From the NCBI GenBank assembly GCA_018417955.1, contig JACTVC010000005.1:2138270-2202269 (forward strand): DNA of 64,000 nt, read 5' to 3'. This DNA comes from Laccaria trichodermophora (lineage: Eukaryota; Basidiomycota; Agaricomycetes; Agaricales; Hydnangiaceae). Of the stretch, positions 12,408 through 23,776 are shown one piece after another. Positions within the stretch are counted from its first letter, which is position 1, and each line of letters begins with the position of its first letter. The notes beneath the pieces are model-generated. The model did no database searches. It was given only the letters and a program-made list of their open reading frames with translations, and was not told the DNA's origin. The translations under genes were made by a program, and so were the position numbers.

Positions 12408-13645
12408 GCATTAGTTACTTAGATTTATTATATACCGTAAATACAGCTATATAACCGTAGTTCCTCCTGTACCGTATCGTCTAGCTATGCAACTTTAACT
12501 GATACGGTATGGATGAGTTGTGGAAGGGCCCGTATAGAGCCCATAAGCTGTACAGCTGTACCCATAATATGTACAGTGCGAAGCCCTATATATGACCTTG
12601 GGGGCCAGTACAACAAATTTGTATGGTTAGGTTTGACAGTAGTCTAGAACGGTCTCTAACATTTCGGCATCAATAAAAGGGATATATGACCTTGGGGGCC
12701 AGTACAATGAATTTGTATGGTTAGGTTTGGCAGTAGTCTAGAGTGGTCTCTAACATTTCAGTGTCAATAAAAGAGAGATGACCTTGGGGGCCAGCAGGAC
12801 AGGTTACATAATTATGACTGTGGTAATAGACCTTGCCAAGCAAGGTAACAAACACCAAACAGTCTAGAGTGGTCTCTACATTTCAGATGTAATAAAATAG
12901 AGATATGACCTTGGGGAGGTACACTTTGATGGCAAGCTCAACCATACAACATGCTGTACAGTCTAGTGGTGGTGCACAATTGTCGGTATGTGTGACGACC
13001 AGTGACATGCTGTGACAGAGTGTCACAGGCCCAATTTCTTGAGACATTGACCTTGTACTCTCTACAACACCAATTCAATATATTTTTTGCAATGGGTTTG
13101 ACTGAATTAAGTGAATGAATCCATTCAGAGAGTTTTCCATGTGGCAATTGCATTTATTGCTCCAAAAATGCGAAATCAGTCTGTTTTCCCTGCCAAATCA
13201 GGCAGTCTGAAGAGATTGGAATATAACTTTTCAACAACAGCACGTATGAACATGATTTGCAGACGGATTTTACTTAAAATTTAAATTCCAATCAATCTAC
13301 AGGTCCAGAAATTTTATTTGTGGCCCCTGTGCTGAGATACCCTTGAAAATCGGTACTTTAACATGGTTAAAGGCTAGTAATTAAAATTTTGAACCTGTAG
13401 GATTGGGGCCACATAGTATTAGTAATCAATGATTTTGTCTCTGCAAACCTAAGCCCAAATCCTATCCATTGTGAAGCTCTATAGCTCAAGAGGCAACCTT
13501 GGGCTAATAGGTGCTGCATAGCCACCAAAGTAAAATATTCTTATACATTTGAATAGAGAATATCTATACAATTCTGGTGCACTTTTCCTCTTGTAAATTG
13601 GTGGAGAAATGACTGAGCTACATCATTTACAAGTTTGGGCTATCT
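12408..13645 (+). repeat. Left arm of a near-perfect 1.24-kb palindrome
   Basis: This arm pairs with 13703-14940 across a 57-base centre; paired coordinates sum to 27348. In spot comparison I saw one mismatch, near the centre (GGGC versus GAGC at the pairing of about 13638). The outer 181 bp are the right end of the hAT element including its inverted repeat; the rest carries ~100-bp repeat units and unique sequence. Pairing stops sharply at 12407/14941. Confidence 0.95.
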
Positions 13646-13702
13646 ATAACTGGTGGCCAAAACAGGCACCTTCCCAATTTGGCAGACTGGTGATGCTTTC
13701 CC

Positions 13703-14940
13703 AGATAGCTCAAACTTGTAAATGATGTAGCTCAGTCATTTCTCCACCAATTTACAAGAGGAAAAGTGCACCAGAATTGTATAGATATTCTCTATTCAAA
13801 TGTATAAGAATATTTTACTTTGGTGGCTATGCAGCACCTATTAGCCCAAGGTTGCCTCTTGAGCTATAGAGCTTCACAATGGATAGGATTTGGGCTTAGG
13901 TTTGCAGAGACAAAATCATTGATTACTAATACTATGTGGCCCCAATCCTACAGGTTCAAAATTTTAATTACTAGCCTTTAACCATGTTAAAGTACCGATT
14001 TTCAAGGGTATCTCAGCACAGGGGCCACAAATAAAATTTCTGGACCTGTAGATTGATTGGAATTTAAATTTTAAGTAAAATCCGTCTGCAAATCATGTTC
14101 ATACGTGCTGTTGTTGAAAAGTTATATTCCAATCTCTTCAGACTGCCTGATTTGGCAGGGAAAACAGACTGATTTCGCATTTTTGGAGCAATAAATGCAA
14201 TTGCCACATGGAAAACTCTCTGAATGGATTCATTCACTTAATTCAGTCAAACCCATTGCAAAAAATATATTGAATTGGTGTTGTAGAGAGTACAAGGTCA
14301 ATGTCTCAAGAAATTGGGCCTGTGACACTCTGTCACAGCATGTCACTGGTCGTCACACATACCGACAATTGTGCACCACCACTAGACTGTACAGCATGTT
14401 GTATGGTTGAGCTTGCCATCAAAGTGTACCTCCCCAAGGTCATATCTCTATTTTATTACATCTGAAATGTAGAGACCACTCTAGACTGTTTGGTGTTTGT
14501 TACCTTGCTTGGCAAGGTCTATTACCACAGTCATAATTATGTAACCTGTCCTGCTGGCCCCCAAGGTCATCTCTCTTTTATTGACACTGAAATGTTAGAG
14601 ACCACTCTAGACTACTGCCAAACCTAACCATACAAATTCATTGTACTGGCCCCCAAGGTCATATATCCCTTTTATTGATGCCGAAATGTTAGAGACCGTT
14701 CTAGACTACTGTCAAACCTAACCATACAAATTTGTTGTACTGGCCCCCAAGGTCATATATAGGGCTTCGCACTGTACATATTATGGGTACAGCTGTACAG
14801 CTTATGGGCTCTATACGGGCCCTTCCACAACTCATCCATACCGTATCAGTTAAAGTTGCATAGCTAGACGATACGGTACAGGAGGAACTACGGTTATATA
14901 GCTGTATTTACGGTATATAATAAATCTAAGTAACTAATGC
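13703..14940 (-). repeat. Right arm of the 1.24-kb palindrome
   Basis: Reverse complement of 12408-13645. It ends inside the mirrored hAT sequence, then switches abruptly at 14941 to ACCACCAAGTCTAGACC, a diverged copy of the ~100-bp repeat family. The identical 71-codon frames in the two arms (12938-13153 and 14195-14410) are mirror images, not independent support for a gene. Confidence 0.95.
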
Positions 14941-15150
14941 ACCACCAAGTCTAGACCGGGCTACTACGTTTCGGATGTGATAAAATGGATATATGACCTT
15001 GGGGAGGTACGCTTTGATGGCAAGCCCAACCATACAACATGCTGTACAGTCTAGACCGGGCTACTACGTTTCGGATGTAATAAAATGGATATATGACCTT
15101 GGGGGCCAGTGCGACGGATTACATAATTATGACCGTGGAAATAGACCTTG

Positions 15151-15575
15151 ACAAGCAAGGTAATTCAAAATTGCCAAATTTTGGCACACTTATGTTACAT
15201 GTACGCAGGTATTTTTTGAAGATTCTGTGCGCATTCGGATCCAACCTACCCTCTTAGACCCATCTTCGTCCGCAATACTGATCATACATGTACGTGCTTA
15301 AGATCTTTCTGCATAGATGATCGGAGATGTAATTTAGGCCGACGCCAGAAAGTCTAGAAGGGCGCTGATTGCAGTATACAACAGCCCTTGTGTTCGAAGT
15401 GTCTTACAACCATAGTTTCCTTCTCCGCCCTCCCTTAACTACGTGTCTCAACTAAGTTGATGTGGTAAGCAGAGGCGAACGATTGAAAGGACATGGTTGA
15501 GCCCAGTTACTAGAGAGACAAGCTTCTTGAACTGTGACATTTTGGGACATTTCCAAGGACATTTCTAGTCGTTTT
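15151..15575. other. Intergenic
   Basis: The only structure noticed is similarity from about 15448 to sequence near 49210, which marks the beginning of the F-box segmental duplication. No gene is seen. Confidence 0.5.
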
Positions 15576-16570
15576 TTAGGAATGAGGGAGGTCATCAACA
15601 TCGACCGTGATCAATTCCCCAAAATCTCTTACATTAGTCTGTAATAATAAGTTTCCATAAATTCTAGGCGTAATAGAGGGGAAAAGGAACACACGTCTTC
15701 GAAGAACAAAGCTTCCCGCACCTCAGGATCATCCCTCTGCTCCCAGGGATGTGCTTGAAGTTGATTGCGCCGAAAATGTTTAGTACGATACCAGCGGGTG
15801 ACGAAAGGTACGTCTGGTGGCATTGTCTCAAGCTGGAGGATTGGTATATTTTGCTGGGCTCTTCACCTCGCCGTCGTTTCGATGTTGCTCCACGTCCGTC
15901 GTTGCCATCCGATCCAGTCCGCATCAATGACATCCCATTCCGTTGAACCATCCTCGTACCAAAGCTCATTACCACCTTCAAAGAAAGTATATATCTTGTC
16001 CCGAAGAGTATCTCTCTCGTCAAGCATGAGCCAGATGGTAGATTCGTTGGCGTGGAAGATGGACAGCGCAGGAATAAATTCGGCTTCTGGGGTACAGTTA
16101 TTAAATGGTATGGCACAGACCGTAGGAGGTACTGGCGCCAGCCAATTTGTGCCCTCTATTCGGTGGACACCATCCACACAGGGTTCGCTAGAGTAGAGAT
16201 TGGGCAAGCCTGGCCACACACACCCAATCACTGCCCGCGCTGGCCACTCTAAGATCCAGACGCGAAAGGCCTCTGGAACATAGGGATGCTGGCGCATCAG
16301 GTCATTGATATATGCTTGGCGGTCGAACGGCTGGAGGTTAGCAAGGACCCAAGGGCGGGTTTGCGGAAAGATCGGTGAGCTGACGAGCGTGAGGTAGAAG
16401 TCAAGGAGCTTGCGACGTATGGGAGAAATATCAGCAAGTGGTATCAACCGCCTCCAATCTTGAGATACCGTTCGCCCGATGATGAGGGCCTTTAAGGAGA
16501 AGAAGTGGAAAATATGTAGTGAAAGTTCATTAGGAAGATCAAGGGCTTGTTGACCAATGGGTTCCAGCAT
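15576..16570 (-). pseudogene. F-box protein copy 1, internal stop
   Basis: It starts MLEPIGQQALDLPNELSLHI, and LPNEL...HIFHFF...SQDWRRL is an F-box near residues 12-50. The C-terminal part (GTNWLAPVPPTVCAIPF, then FFEGGNELWYEDGSTEWD) resembles the SMI1/KNR4-like half seen in some agaricomycete F-box proteins. Relative to the intact paralogue at 49321-50341, the frame is interrupted by TGA at 15863-15865, where copy 2 has GGA. Beyond the stop the frame stays open to a conserved intron (15639-15694) and a last exon ending at 15576. One stop in an otherwise preserved frame suggests recent loss, or a shorter product of 235 residues. F-box proteins recruit substrates to SCF ubiquitin ligases; the target is unknown. 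Confidence 0.8.
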
Positions 16571-17571
16571 GGGTGGCAAGGTTTCCCGACTATGAGTAAT
16601 AGAGACGAAAAAATGATCAAGGTAGAAGGTGGAACACACATAGCTTGAGGGGAAGTATAGGGGCAATATAGGCTGTTTGGCGCGTGACGTCACACTGTGT
16701 GATCAACACGCGTCACCAGTCTTACATCGAAAAGCTACGTTCACTCGAGCACACGAGTACACAATCAACGATCAACCTACTCGTCACTTTTGCGGAAGAC
16801 TGTTACCATCGCCTTTCTATACACCCTTGTCAAGATTGCGCAGCTATCAAGCGCCCGTTTTTCTAGGCCTTCAAACTCAAAATCTTACAGGGCCATGTAC
16901 ATAACCTTCCTGAGCCTGTGTGTGGTGCACCTCGACATCACCGCCAAAATGGCACTGTCGTTCATTGAGGATGAGTCTTGGAAAATGCTCTCCAAGTCCG
17001 ATTCAACACGGTACGTCCCTTACATTCTGTGCTGCCCGCAAATGCCTGCACGACCTTCCTTCTCACAAGCGCTGATTTTCGACCCCAGAAACACCAACAG
17101 GGTCCTTCCTTGGATGCATGCTTCCACTTCAGCAGAAACAGTCGGATATGCCCAAACCCCATCTCCAACAGGCATGCTTCCGATCCATGAAACTCGACAC
17201 CGCATTACGATGTACCCACTCACTTCCCGCTGAGCTTCCTAGACGTAGGGTGAGTCTATCTATCACCAAACGTCGTCATGTTGTGACATTAACATATACC
17301 AGTTGCTGTCCAAGAGGATTCTCATCATTCATCCTATGCAAGAATCCAAACGCCTACAGCATCGGCCCCTCCCTCCCCGACTCAAATGAGAAGTTGAGCT
17401 GGAGTCGAGATTTGTTTGACTGAACCCCCGTTGTGCAGGTCATAATGTACAAAAGCCAATCTTATACGAACTTGGCTTCTATGATTGAAGAATACACCTT
17501 TTCAAGTCAGCGTGAATACCGACTTTGGGGAGGGCGTTAGGCTCTCGTCTAGGATCACCTTGGAGAGTCAG
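16571..17571. other. Intergenic between the F-box copy and the large element
   Basis: A plus-strand frame at about 16790-17233 contains MALSFIEDESWKMLSKSD and possible GT-AG sites, but it has no recognised domain and I could not build a coherent model. The sequence differs from that upstream of the other F-box copy. Confidence 0.4.
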
Positions 17572-17661
17572 GGCAGTTAGTAGGAATCACCCACCAACAC
17601 TGAGAGCCCTGAACATACAAACAGGCCATAGTTAATGGTGCCTGCTGATGGGCCGATATAA
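17572..17661 (+). repeat. Left terminal inverted repeat of the KDZ element
   Basis: The core CAACACTGAGAGCCCTGAAC and the following CAGGCCATAGTTAATGG and TGCCTGCTGATG match the inverted right end, 36781-36844. The outermost approximately 25 bp are poorly conserved. Confidence 0.75.
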
Positions 17662-18479
17662 GACAATAACCTAGTATTGATGAATTGGCCGATGTCATCC
17701 CCACTGTTGAGGTAGCGAAGGGTCGGCCAGCGACGTAAATTTTAGCACAGCCGGATCAGCAGGAAGTAAACCCAGAGAGGTAGGTGGTATATCGGCTGAT
17801 GGAGGATAGCTATGCAAGGTCGGCTGACAGTTTTGAATGTTCCTGGGTTCATGATCGGCCGAGAGCCTTAAATTCTGATGTGATGGGTCAGCTGGTGGGA
17901 TTCATATTATTGTAGTTACGGTTTGGCTGATTAGTCAAGCGAATGGATACAGCTACCCAGTCGGCCGATGAAAGTGGACAATTCATAAGCTCTGGATCAG
18001 CCAGCTTTTTACCCCTTTTCTAGATGGATCGGTATCTCTTTTCCCCTTTGCTTTTATTTTGTCCGATGTTGACTTGGACAAGTGAATGGGCCTATAGACC
18101 AAGCAGGAACGACCGGGTCTGGTTCAAGCAACCGTGCTCGGCTGCCTAGATATTTTACAGCAGCCGATGGTCAGGACCGGGGTTCATTCCAAAGGTGACA
18201 TCGTTTCTAAATTGAACACAATCCGGCCTTTCGAAAGTACTAAAGCACTTGGGCAGAGTTCCCTGAACCTAATGCTTACCCCTCAGATTAGTTGTATTCC
18301 TTCAAGATTGCAGTACTTTTTCTCTTTTACAAAGAACATGACACAAAAAACCTATATATTCACAAGAAGTTACAAGAGAGGGCGTTACAAAATATGGAGT
18401 ATTTGATTATTGTGGATCTTCATTAGTGGGAGTTATAGGGTGATCATCTAACTGGCATTTAGATGTTGAATCATTACTA
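17662..18479. repeat. Left subterminal region of the KDZ element
   Basis: A block at about 17790-17940 (GCTATGCAAGGTCGGC, then CGGCCGAGAGCC, GGGTCAGCTGGTG and ATTGTAGTTA) repeats the inverted right subterminal region (plus-strand copy 53650-53770). No gene is seen. The tRNA-like array found at the other end is absent here. Confidence 0.6.
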
Positions 18480-21400
18480 TCAAGTAGGGAACATACCAGA
18501 TGAAGGTATCAGCCGAGGAGACCTCCTGGTGCCAACTGTGAAGGGAGAGGGTGATCGGCCGCGGCGTGTTGCACGAACTGGCTTGGGAGCCAAATAGATT
18601 GGGGCCGGGCTCTCAGCTTGAACCAGATTCGGAGCTGTGGAAATTGGAGGTGGGCTCGACGCTTGTACAGCTGCCGATTGAACTGGAGCCAGGCTCAAAG
18701 CTTGCGCTGGCGTCAGAGCTGCTGATTGGATTGGGGCCGGGCTCGTTGCTTGGACCGATTCCTCTGCTGATCGATCGGTGTTGACGCCAATATCCATAGT
18801 ACCCTTCAGCGTGTTGATGCCGATATCGGCCGTCCTCTTGGTCGCATCGATCTGGGCATCGGTCATGACTTTGCGTCCGAAATGATTGAGGACAATTTGC
18901 TCCACAATCGTTTGTCGGTTACCAAGTTTTATCTGACCCTCGGTCAGTGCCCTATATGATGTCGTCAGAGTATCCTGTGCTTGCTCGGCCTGGTGGACTC
19001 GGTTCGTAAGTTCGGCCATAGACTTCTCGACCTGTTCTTGCAATGCAGCCGGCGTCACCTTCATCATATTCCTGACCTCCCCCTCAAAAGCTTCATGCTG
19101 AACCCTTATCGTGCACAAGTCCATCTCGTGTTGTTCGAGCCTGGCTTCGGCATCCTTCCACCGTGCTTGGTGAAGCTCTTCAAATCGGTCGATCCTCGCG
19201 TTGTGTGCATTCATTCTTCTTTCCTCTTCAAACCACGACAACGTTTCCAAAGTTTTGACTTGTTCAGCCAGACGATCGCCAGCAGATTCAACGTCTTGAA
19301 GTCTTCGGGTCATTTCCTCCAGGGAGGCCAGACGTTCACTGAGTGAAGTGGAGTTCACGAATGGGGGGAGAAGAGCGCTGGGGTCGATGCCAGTATGCTC
19401 TGACACGATGGTCACCTGAGCCTGTTGTTCGCGGAGAGTGTTTTGAATGTCAGTCTGGTCTTGACCGAGTCTCCTGATCTCGTGCTGGATTGCATGCATG
19501 TCGAATGCCGGTGGCGGACTGAGGGACCTTAAATCCACCTTGATATGAAGTGCTGTATCAACTAAGTTTTTAAGCAAAGGATGTTCGATAAGAACATAGA
19601 AGAACTTACGATGAAGTTCTTCAGCATGAGGCGGATTGACGCGGCGTGAGTTCGAAACCGACTGCTTGGGCTTGACCGAGGTTGGACCGCTATTGCCTAC
19701 GATCCCCATGTCATTGGTGGGAACTGGGATCGGGTCAGGCAACAGGGCAGTAACATCTAGGTTGGTTAGTAAGGAAAAACAAAGTTAATGGAGTCTTACC
19801 TGACGATGGCCCGAGGTCGGGCACGTTGGACATTGCAGCACCTGCTGATTGCCCGAGGTCGGTCGTGATGGGCGTTGGAGCAAAATCTAGTCTGGTCAGC
19901 GAGGTAAAATTGATTTGATTGAATCTTACCTAATGATTGCCCGAGGTCCCCTCCTCCTGTTGATATTTGCCCGAGGTCGGCCACGATGCCTGATGATTGC
20001 CCGAGGTCTTCTGCTGCTGATGTTTGCACGAGGTCGGCCACGATGCCTGATGATTCCCCCATGTTGGGTATGAGGGAAGCTAGGCTGGTTAGTAAGGAAA
20101 AACTGATTTGATAAACTCTTACCTGATAATTGCCCAACGTCGGGCATGGTGGGCATTTCATCCATGGCCAGACTCAACTTGGGTTGGACTGGGGGTGTTG
20201 GTGTTGGTCGTTCAATGACAATGGCTGGAGTTGCCCGCGCCTGCCTTTGTCAGGTCGCGAAGAAGTACCGACCTCGGCATCCCTGCCCGAGGTCATGTCC
20301 ACCATCTCTGAATCCTCCTCCTTTATAGACCCGAAATCGAAGCTCTCTCCCTCAGAAACCTCGGCCATTTCTACGTCCTTCTTTGCCTTCTTGGGTTTTC
20401 GAACGACCACAGCTTCCTCCTCTCCCCCGTCCTCGGCTCCCTCTGCCATTTTGATATCCTCCGACTTCTTAGCCTTCGATTTCTTGGTTTTCTTCTTTCC
20501 CTTCTCTCCCTTCTCTCCCCCGTCCTCGGCTTCTTCATCCTTTGCCTTGCGCTTCGTTTTCTTGACCACGATCTTCACTTCCTCTTCCTCCTCACCCTCA
20601 GTCTTCTTCGAATTCCCCCCTGCCTTGCTGCATCTCGTCTTGCCCGTGTTGCAAGTGAAACAGGCGGCGAGCCCATCTCTGGCGCTCTCTGCGCATGGGA
20701 CGACCTCTCTGTCCTTTCGTCTACTGCAGGCTACACAGGGCTTGACGGCAATCTTGTATTCTCCCGATTGAATGGCCGCGTTCTGCTTTTCAAGCTTCTC
20801 TGCCGATGCCTGGGCCTTCAGTGCCAACTTTGCTGTCTCTGGGCTAGCCCGAGGTGCCGCTTTGGATTTGGGCTTTACAGTTATCTCGACGACGGGCTGT
20901 TGTTTCGACCTCGGCTTGGCAGTGTTGCCCGAGTTTCGTGAATTGGGTTTGGGCGTTGGCGTCTCCTCAGCGCTGCTTTCATCAACAAGTTTTGCGCTGA
21001 CAATGCGCGTCTTCCTCGGCCGGGCGTCGAGGGAGTCCCCTCTCCTCTTTCTCCCACTACTCGTGTCGGCCGAGGGTTTTGCTCGACTTTGTTGAGGTTT
21101 GGGCTCGGCTGGCTTCTTTTCTGGTGCTGGGCCGGCTTTTGGAGTTGATGGGCGTTGGGGAGCGTTTGGTATAGGGACAGATATGTCTGCCGATATTGGG
21201 GGCAACGAAGATTGGGCTGGGAGTGACGAATTCGGTATAGGGACAGATGACGGTTGTGTGTCTGCCGATAGCGAAGATTGGGCTGGGAGCGACGTATTTG
21301 CCGATGTCGGAATGGTTGACGTAATGGGAGGAATGGGGGGAGAGGGGCCCTCGTAACCTTCCATGAAGAATGTAGGGGTGGTGGTCTGTGGGACTGCATA

Positions 21401-21760
21401 AAGTCTGTTCCAATCGACCGAGGGCCCGCCCATGACTCGCAACATGTCGGTGTATACCCAGATCCTGGCGGGATGGAGCCACTGGGATTCCTCACACCAC
21501 AGCTGCTTGCCTGACAAAGTCTTTACCAATGTTACCTTGGTGAAACTAAGTGTCATTCAACAAAATATAAGGTAGTTACTTACAGCTTTGTCCAAGGCAC
21601 GTGCTTCTAATGTCGGTCGGTTGGCGTCATTGGAATTCATAAGAGCCGCTTGATGTCGATTGAAGAATCTCAGGAGCGATTCTGTTTGGAACCTAACATC
21701 GTCCAAAAACCCGGGGTCGAGATTGTGAGCTTTAGCTTGTATGGTGAGGGTGGAGGACAT
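18480..21760 (-). CDS. Large element gene: Cys-cluster, charged tract, repeated exons, coiled coil
   Basis: Start MSSTLTIQAKAHNLDPGF at 21760. Exon 1 is 21584-21760, followed by a 48-bp intron and a long exon from 21535. That exon holds a Pro/Ser-rich stretch, a cluster with spacing C-x2-C-x10-C-x10-C-x2-C-x6-C (CVACSRRK...CFTCNTGKTRC), and Lys/Glu-rich runs resembling nuclear localisation signals. Three 43-bp introns (20080-20122, 19887-19929, 19757-19799) separate 150-bp and 87-bp exons built on DLGQSSGIVAD-type repeats. All junctions are phase 1. The last exons (intron 19553-19609) encode a heptad-rich coiled coil and a Ser/Pro tail ending at 18480. Near 20250 the frame changes; this needs either a very short intron or a one-base error. 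The cluster resembles, but does not match, fungal Zn2Cys6 fingers (third Cys too far). Probably nuclear; function unknown. Confidence 0.6.
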
Positions 21761-22196
21761 TTGAGTTGGAATGGGACGAAGGATTAGAACGGGACAACGA
21801 TGAAAGTTGAAGTCAAAAAGTTAAAAGTTGTAAACGGAGTCACGTGGTCGCATCAGACCAGTTGAGATCCACAGAATGTTCCAAGGCCGATCATCGGTGG
21901 CTTTCCTTCCCACGGTTGAATTTTCAAGGGCCATCGCAAGGCCGAACAAAACAATGGGTCTTTCTCTCGAACAACGTTCACTAGCAACTGCAATCCCTGG
22001 AAAAGCCATCTACTCCATGGCTGATATGTCTTTGACAAACCCGGGTAGGAGAATGTCTAATCTTCCAGGCAACCATTGTCACTAATTCTTTTGGAGCAGA
22101 AATTGTAATGAAAGACTTGGAGCTTAGGGAGGTGCAGGAAGGTATATAGTTTGGGCTTTTACTTACCGACACCGTTACAACCCTGCCTTCTTAGAA

Positions 22197-23681
22197 ATGG
22201 CCCAGACTGACCAGCCTTCAATCATTATTGGTCGAACAGACCTACCGAACGACGACGGAATGCAGCCCACCGAACAAGCAATGGATGTCGACGTTCATAG
22301 CCTTACCCAACGTAAGTCGATAGGCCGAGCTTTAGAGATTGATATTAATGTGGCCTTCATTAGACCGTCAAGACAGTCAATCGATGTCCATTGATGTGAC
22401 TGCGTCTCACCCGGCCCCGACATTCGACAAATCTATTTTCAATTTTCAACCGCCTGCCAAGTCTTCCATTTCTACAAAGGCCAGAGACATTAATTTCGAT
22501 CGGTCCATATTCGATTTTACAACGCCCACGGTGTCTTCCTCCCCCCCGTCCATCTTCAACTTTCAGAAACCCATCATCACTCCCGAGGCCAAAGACCTTG
22601 CTTTCGATCGTTCCCTATTTGATTTTACAAAGCCCTCCCCTTCCCCCCCGAGCTCGGGCATAATGCCCACTGGTCACGAACCCTTCGATCGGGCCATATT
22701 CAATTTTGACGAACCCAAAGGGTCTTCCCCGGCTAAAGATGTCGGTTTGGACCGGCGATGTTTGATTTTAAGGCCACGCAGTCGATCTTTGATTTTCAGA
22801 AGCCTGGAATGCCCTCGGCCTCGGGCTCTCACTTTTCCTTTGAATCCCAAAAGCCTGACGTGATCTTGGGTTTGTACATCTCGTCTTCACATTCAAAAAA
22901 AGCATTTAGCTTACCCAACGTCACAGATGTGGACAAGTCGGTCTTCTCATTTCAACCATCTTCCGCCGCCTCAAGCAGCCAGAAGCCAGCCAGAGGAAAC
23001 CCTGGGTCACGTACAAAGCACAATCGCCATCTTGCCAACCCAGGTTCATGGCCCCCAAACGAGCCCGAGGAAAACCTGGGTCCGATTGAAAGCACGAGGG
23101 CCATCGTACCAACTGCCTTTGGTCAGGCCATGGCATATGTTCCATACCCGATCTTCATCCACACACATCGTCGGTTAGGACCCCGCCCACCACGTTCAAC
23201 CAAATTGGTACAGTTAGATTCCAATTCCCGACGTGCGAGGGGGTTGTATCGAAACTTCGATCTCCGTGCCCGGTGGGAAAATTCCTCTATCGACAAGACC
23301 TTTGGCGACATGATAGAGGGATTCACCAAAGTCTGGGAAAGGGTCACTGACCCAGATCCTTCACCCGATCCCGTACTCCGAGACATGCAGGCCAAACTGG
23401 ATGAGCAAGACTCTCAAGAACTCACCCACGATGATGACCACGACGATGTTATGTATTCTCTTTCTGGCCGTATTCACCAGGAGGCGGTCAGATCTCTGCC
23501 TGAAAACATCACGACGACCAGCCATTATAGGTATATTCTAACTCGAATGAGGAGGGATAAAGAAAGGTTGCTTGAACAGATTGAAACCGATCGTGATATT
23601 TTAGCCGCATTGGATGCAACGTTACTTTCACTAAAACCTTTTGTAACGAACAAGGGGAAGGCGCGGGACCGGGGTGAATAA
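22197..23681 (+). pseudogene. FDF-repeat protein of the element, one frame break
   Basis: Start MAQTDQPSIIIGRTDLPND. A 61-bp intron (22312-22372, consensus 5' site) leads into about eight units of the form S-I/L-F-D/N-F-x-x-P (SIFNFQPP, SIFDFTTP, SLFDFTKP, AIFNFDEP, SIFDFQKP). A conserved C-terminal domain follows: RARWENSSIDKTFGDMIEGF, then YRYILTRMRRDKERLLEQIE, a likely helical or coiled-coil segment, ending at 23681. Around 22750 the frame shifts by one base relative to the decayed copy, which reads GACCAGGCG where this copy has GACCGGCG. It is therefore either a recent frameshift or a sequence error. The spaced aromatic repeats recall FG-type or binding-motif arrays, but I recognise no family. 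It diverges from the 21760 gene, with about 436 bp between the two starts. Confidence 0.6.
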
Positions 23682-23776
23682 GTACAATTATGTACATTTT
23701 GCAATTATGAACTCGGTCTTAAACCCCAACACGAAATGAATTGACATTGTTCTAATTGGAGGCAAAAAGATCTAAA

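Larger units (their letters stand above)
10085..12588 (+). mobile_element. hAT-superfamily DNA transposon, internally rearranged
   Basis: The left end TAGGGCTTCGCACTGTAC (10085-10102) and the right end GTACAGTGCGAAGCCCTA (12571-12588) are perfect 18-bp inverted repeats. They are flanked by the 8-bp direct repeat TATATGAC at 10077-10084 and 12589-12596, the target duplication length expected of hAT. The only recognisable coding remnant is the hAT dimerisation region near the right end. The interior (about 10380-11980) is filled with simple and short-palindrome repeats rather than an N-terminal transposase. The element sits inside the ~100-bp repeat family. Confidence 0.93.
9225..15150. repeat. 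Dispersed/tandem ~100-bp repeat family
   Basis: A unit containing CAGTCTAGAGTGGTCTCTAA, then TTTCGGTGTCAATAAAAG, then ATATGACCTTGGGGGCCAG and a TTTGTATGGTTAGG-type tail recurs near 9230-9300, 9310-9400, 10026-10084, 12597-12690, 12690-12790 and 12790-12915. It recurs again in reverse in the palindrome (about 14430-14755) and at 14944-15120. The family is interrupted by the hAT element and by the palindrome. No coding frame spans it. It could be the subterminal repeat of an unrecognised transposon. Confidence 0.75.

Noticed and set aside
12938..14410. Two identical 71-codon frames on opposite strands
   Set aside because: They are mirror images created by the palindrome, so their identity is not evidence of coding selection. 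No family resemblance.
16790..17233. 147-codon plus-strand frame upstream of the F-box copy
   Set aside because: No domain, a competing frame on the other strand, and possible GT-AG sites inside it that do not yield a coherent model.
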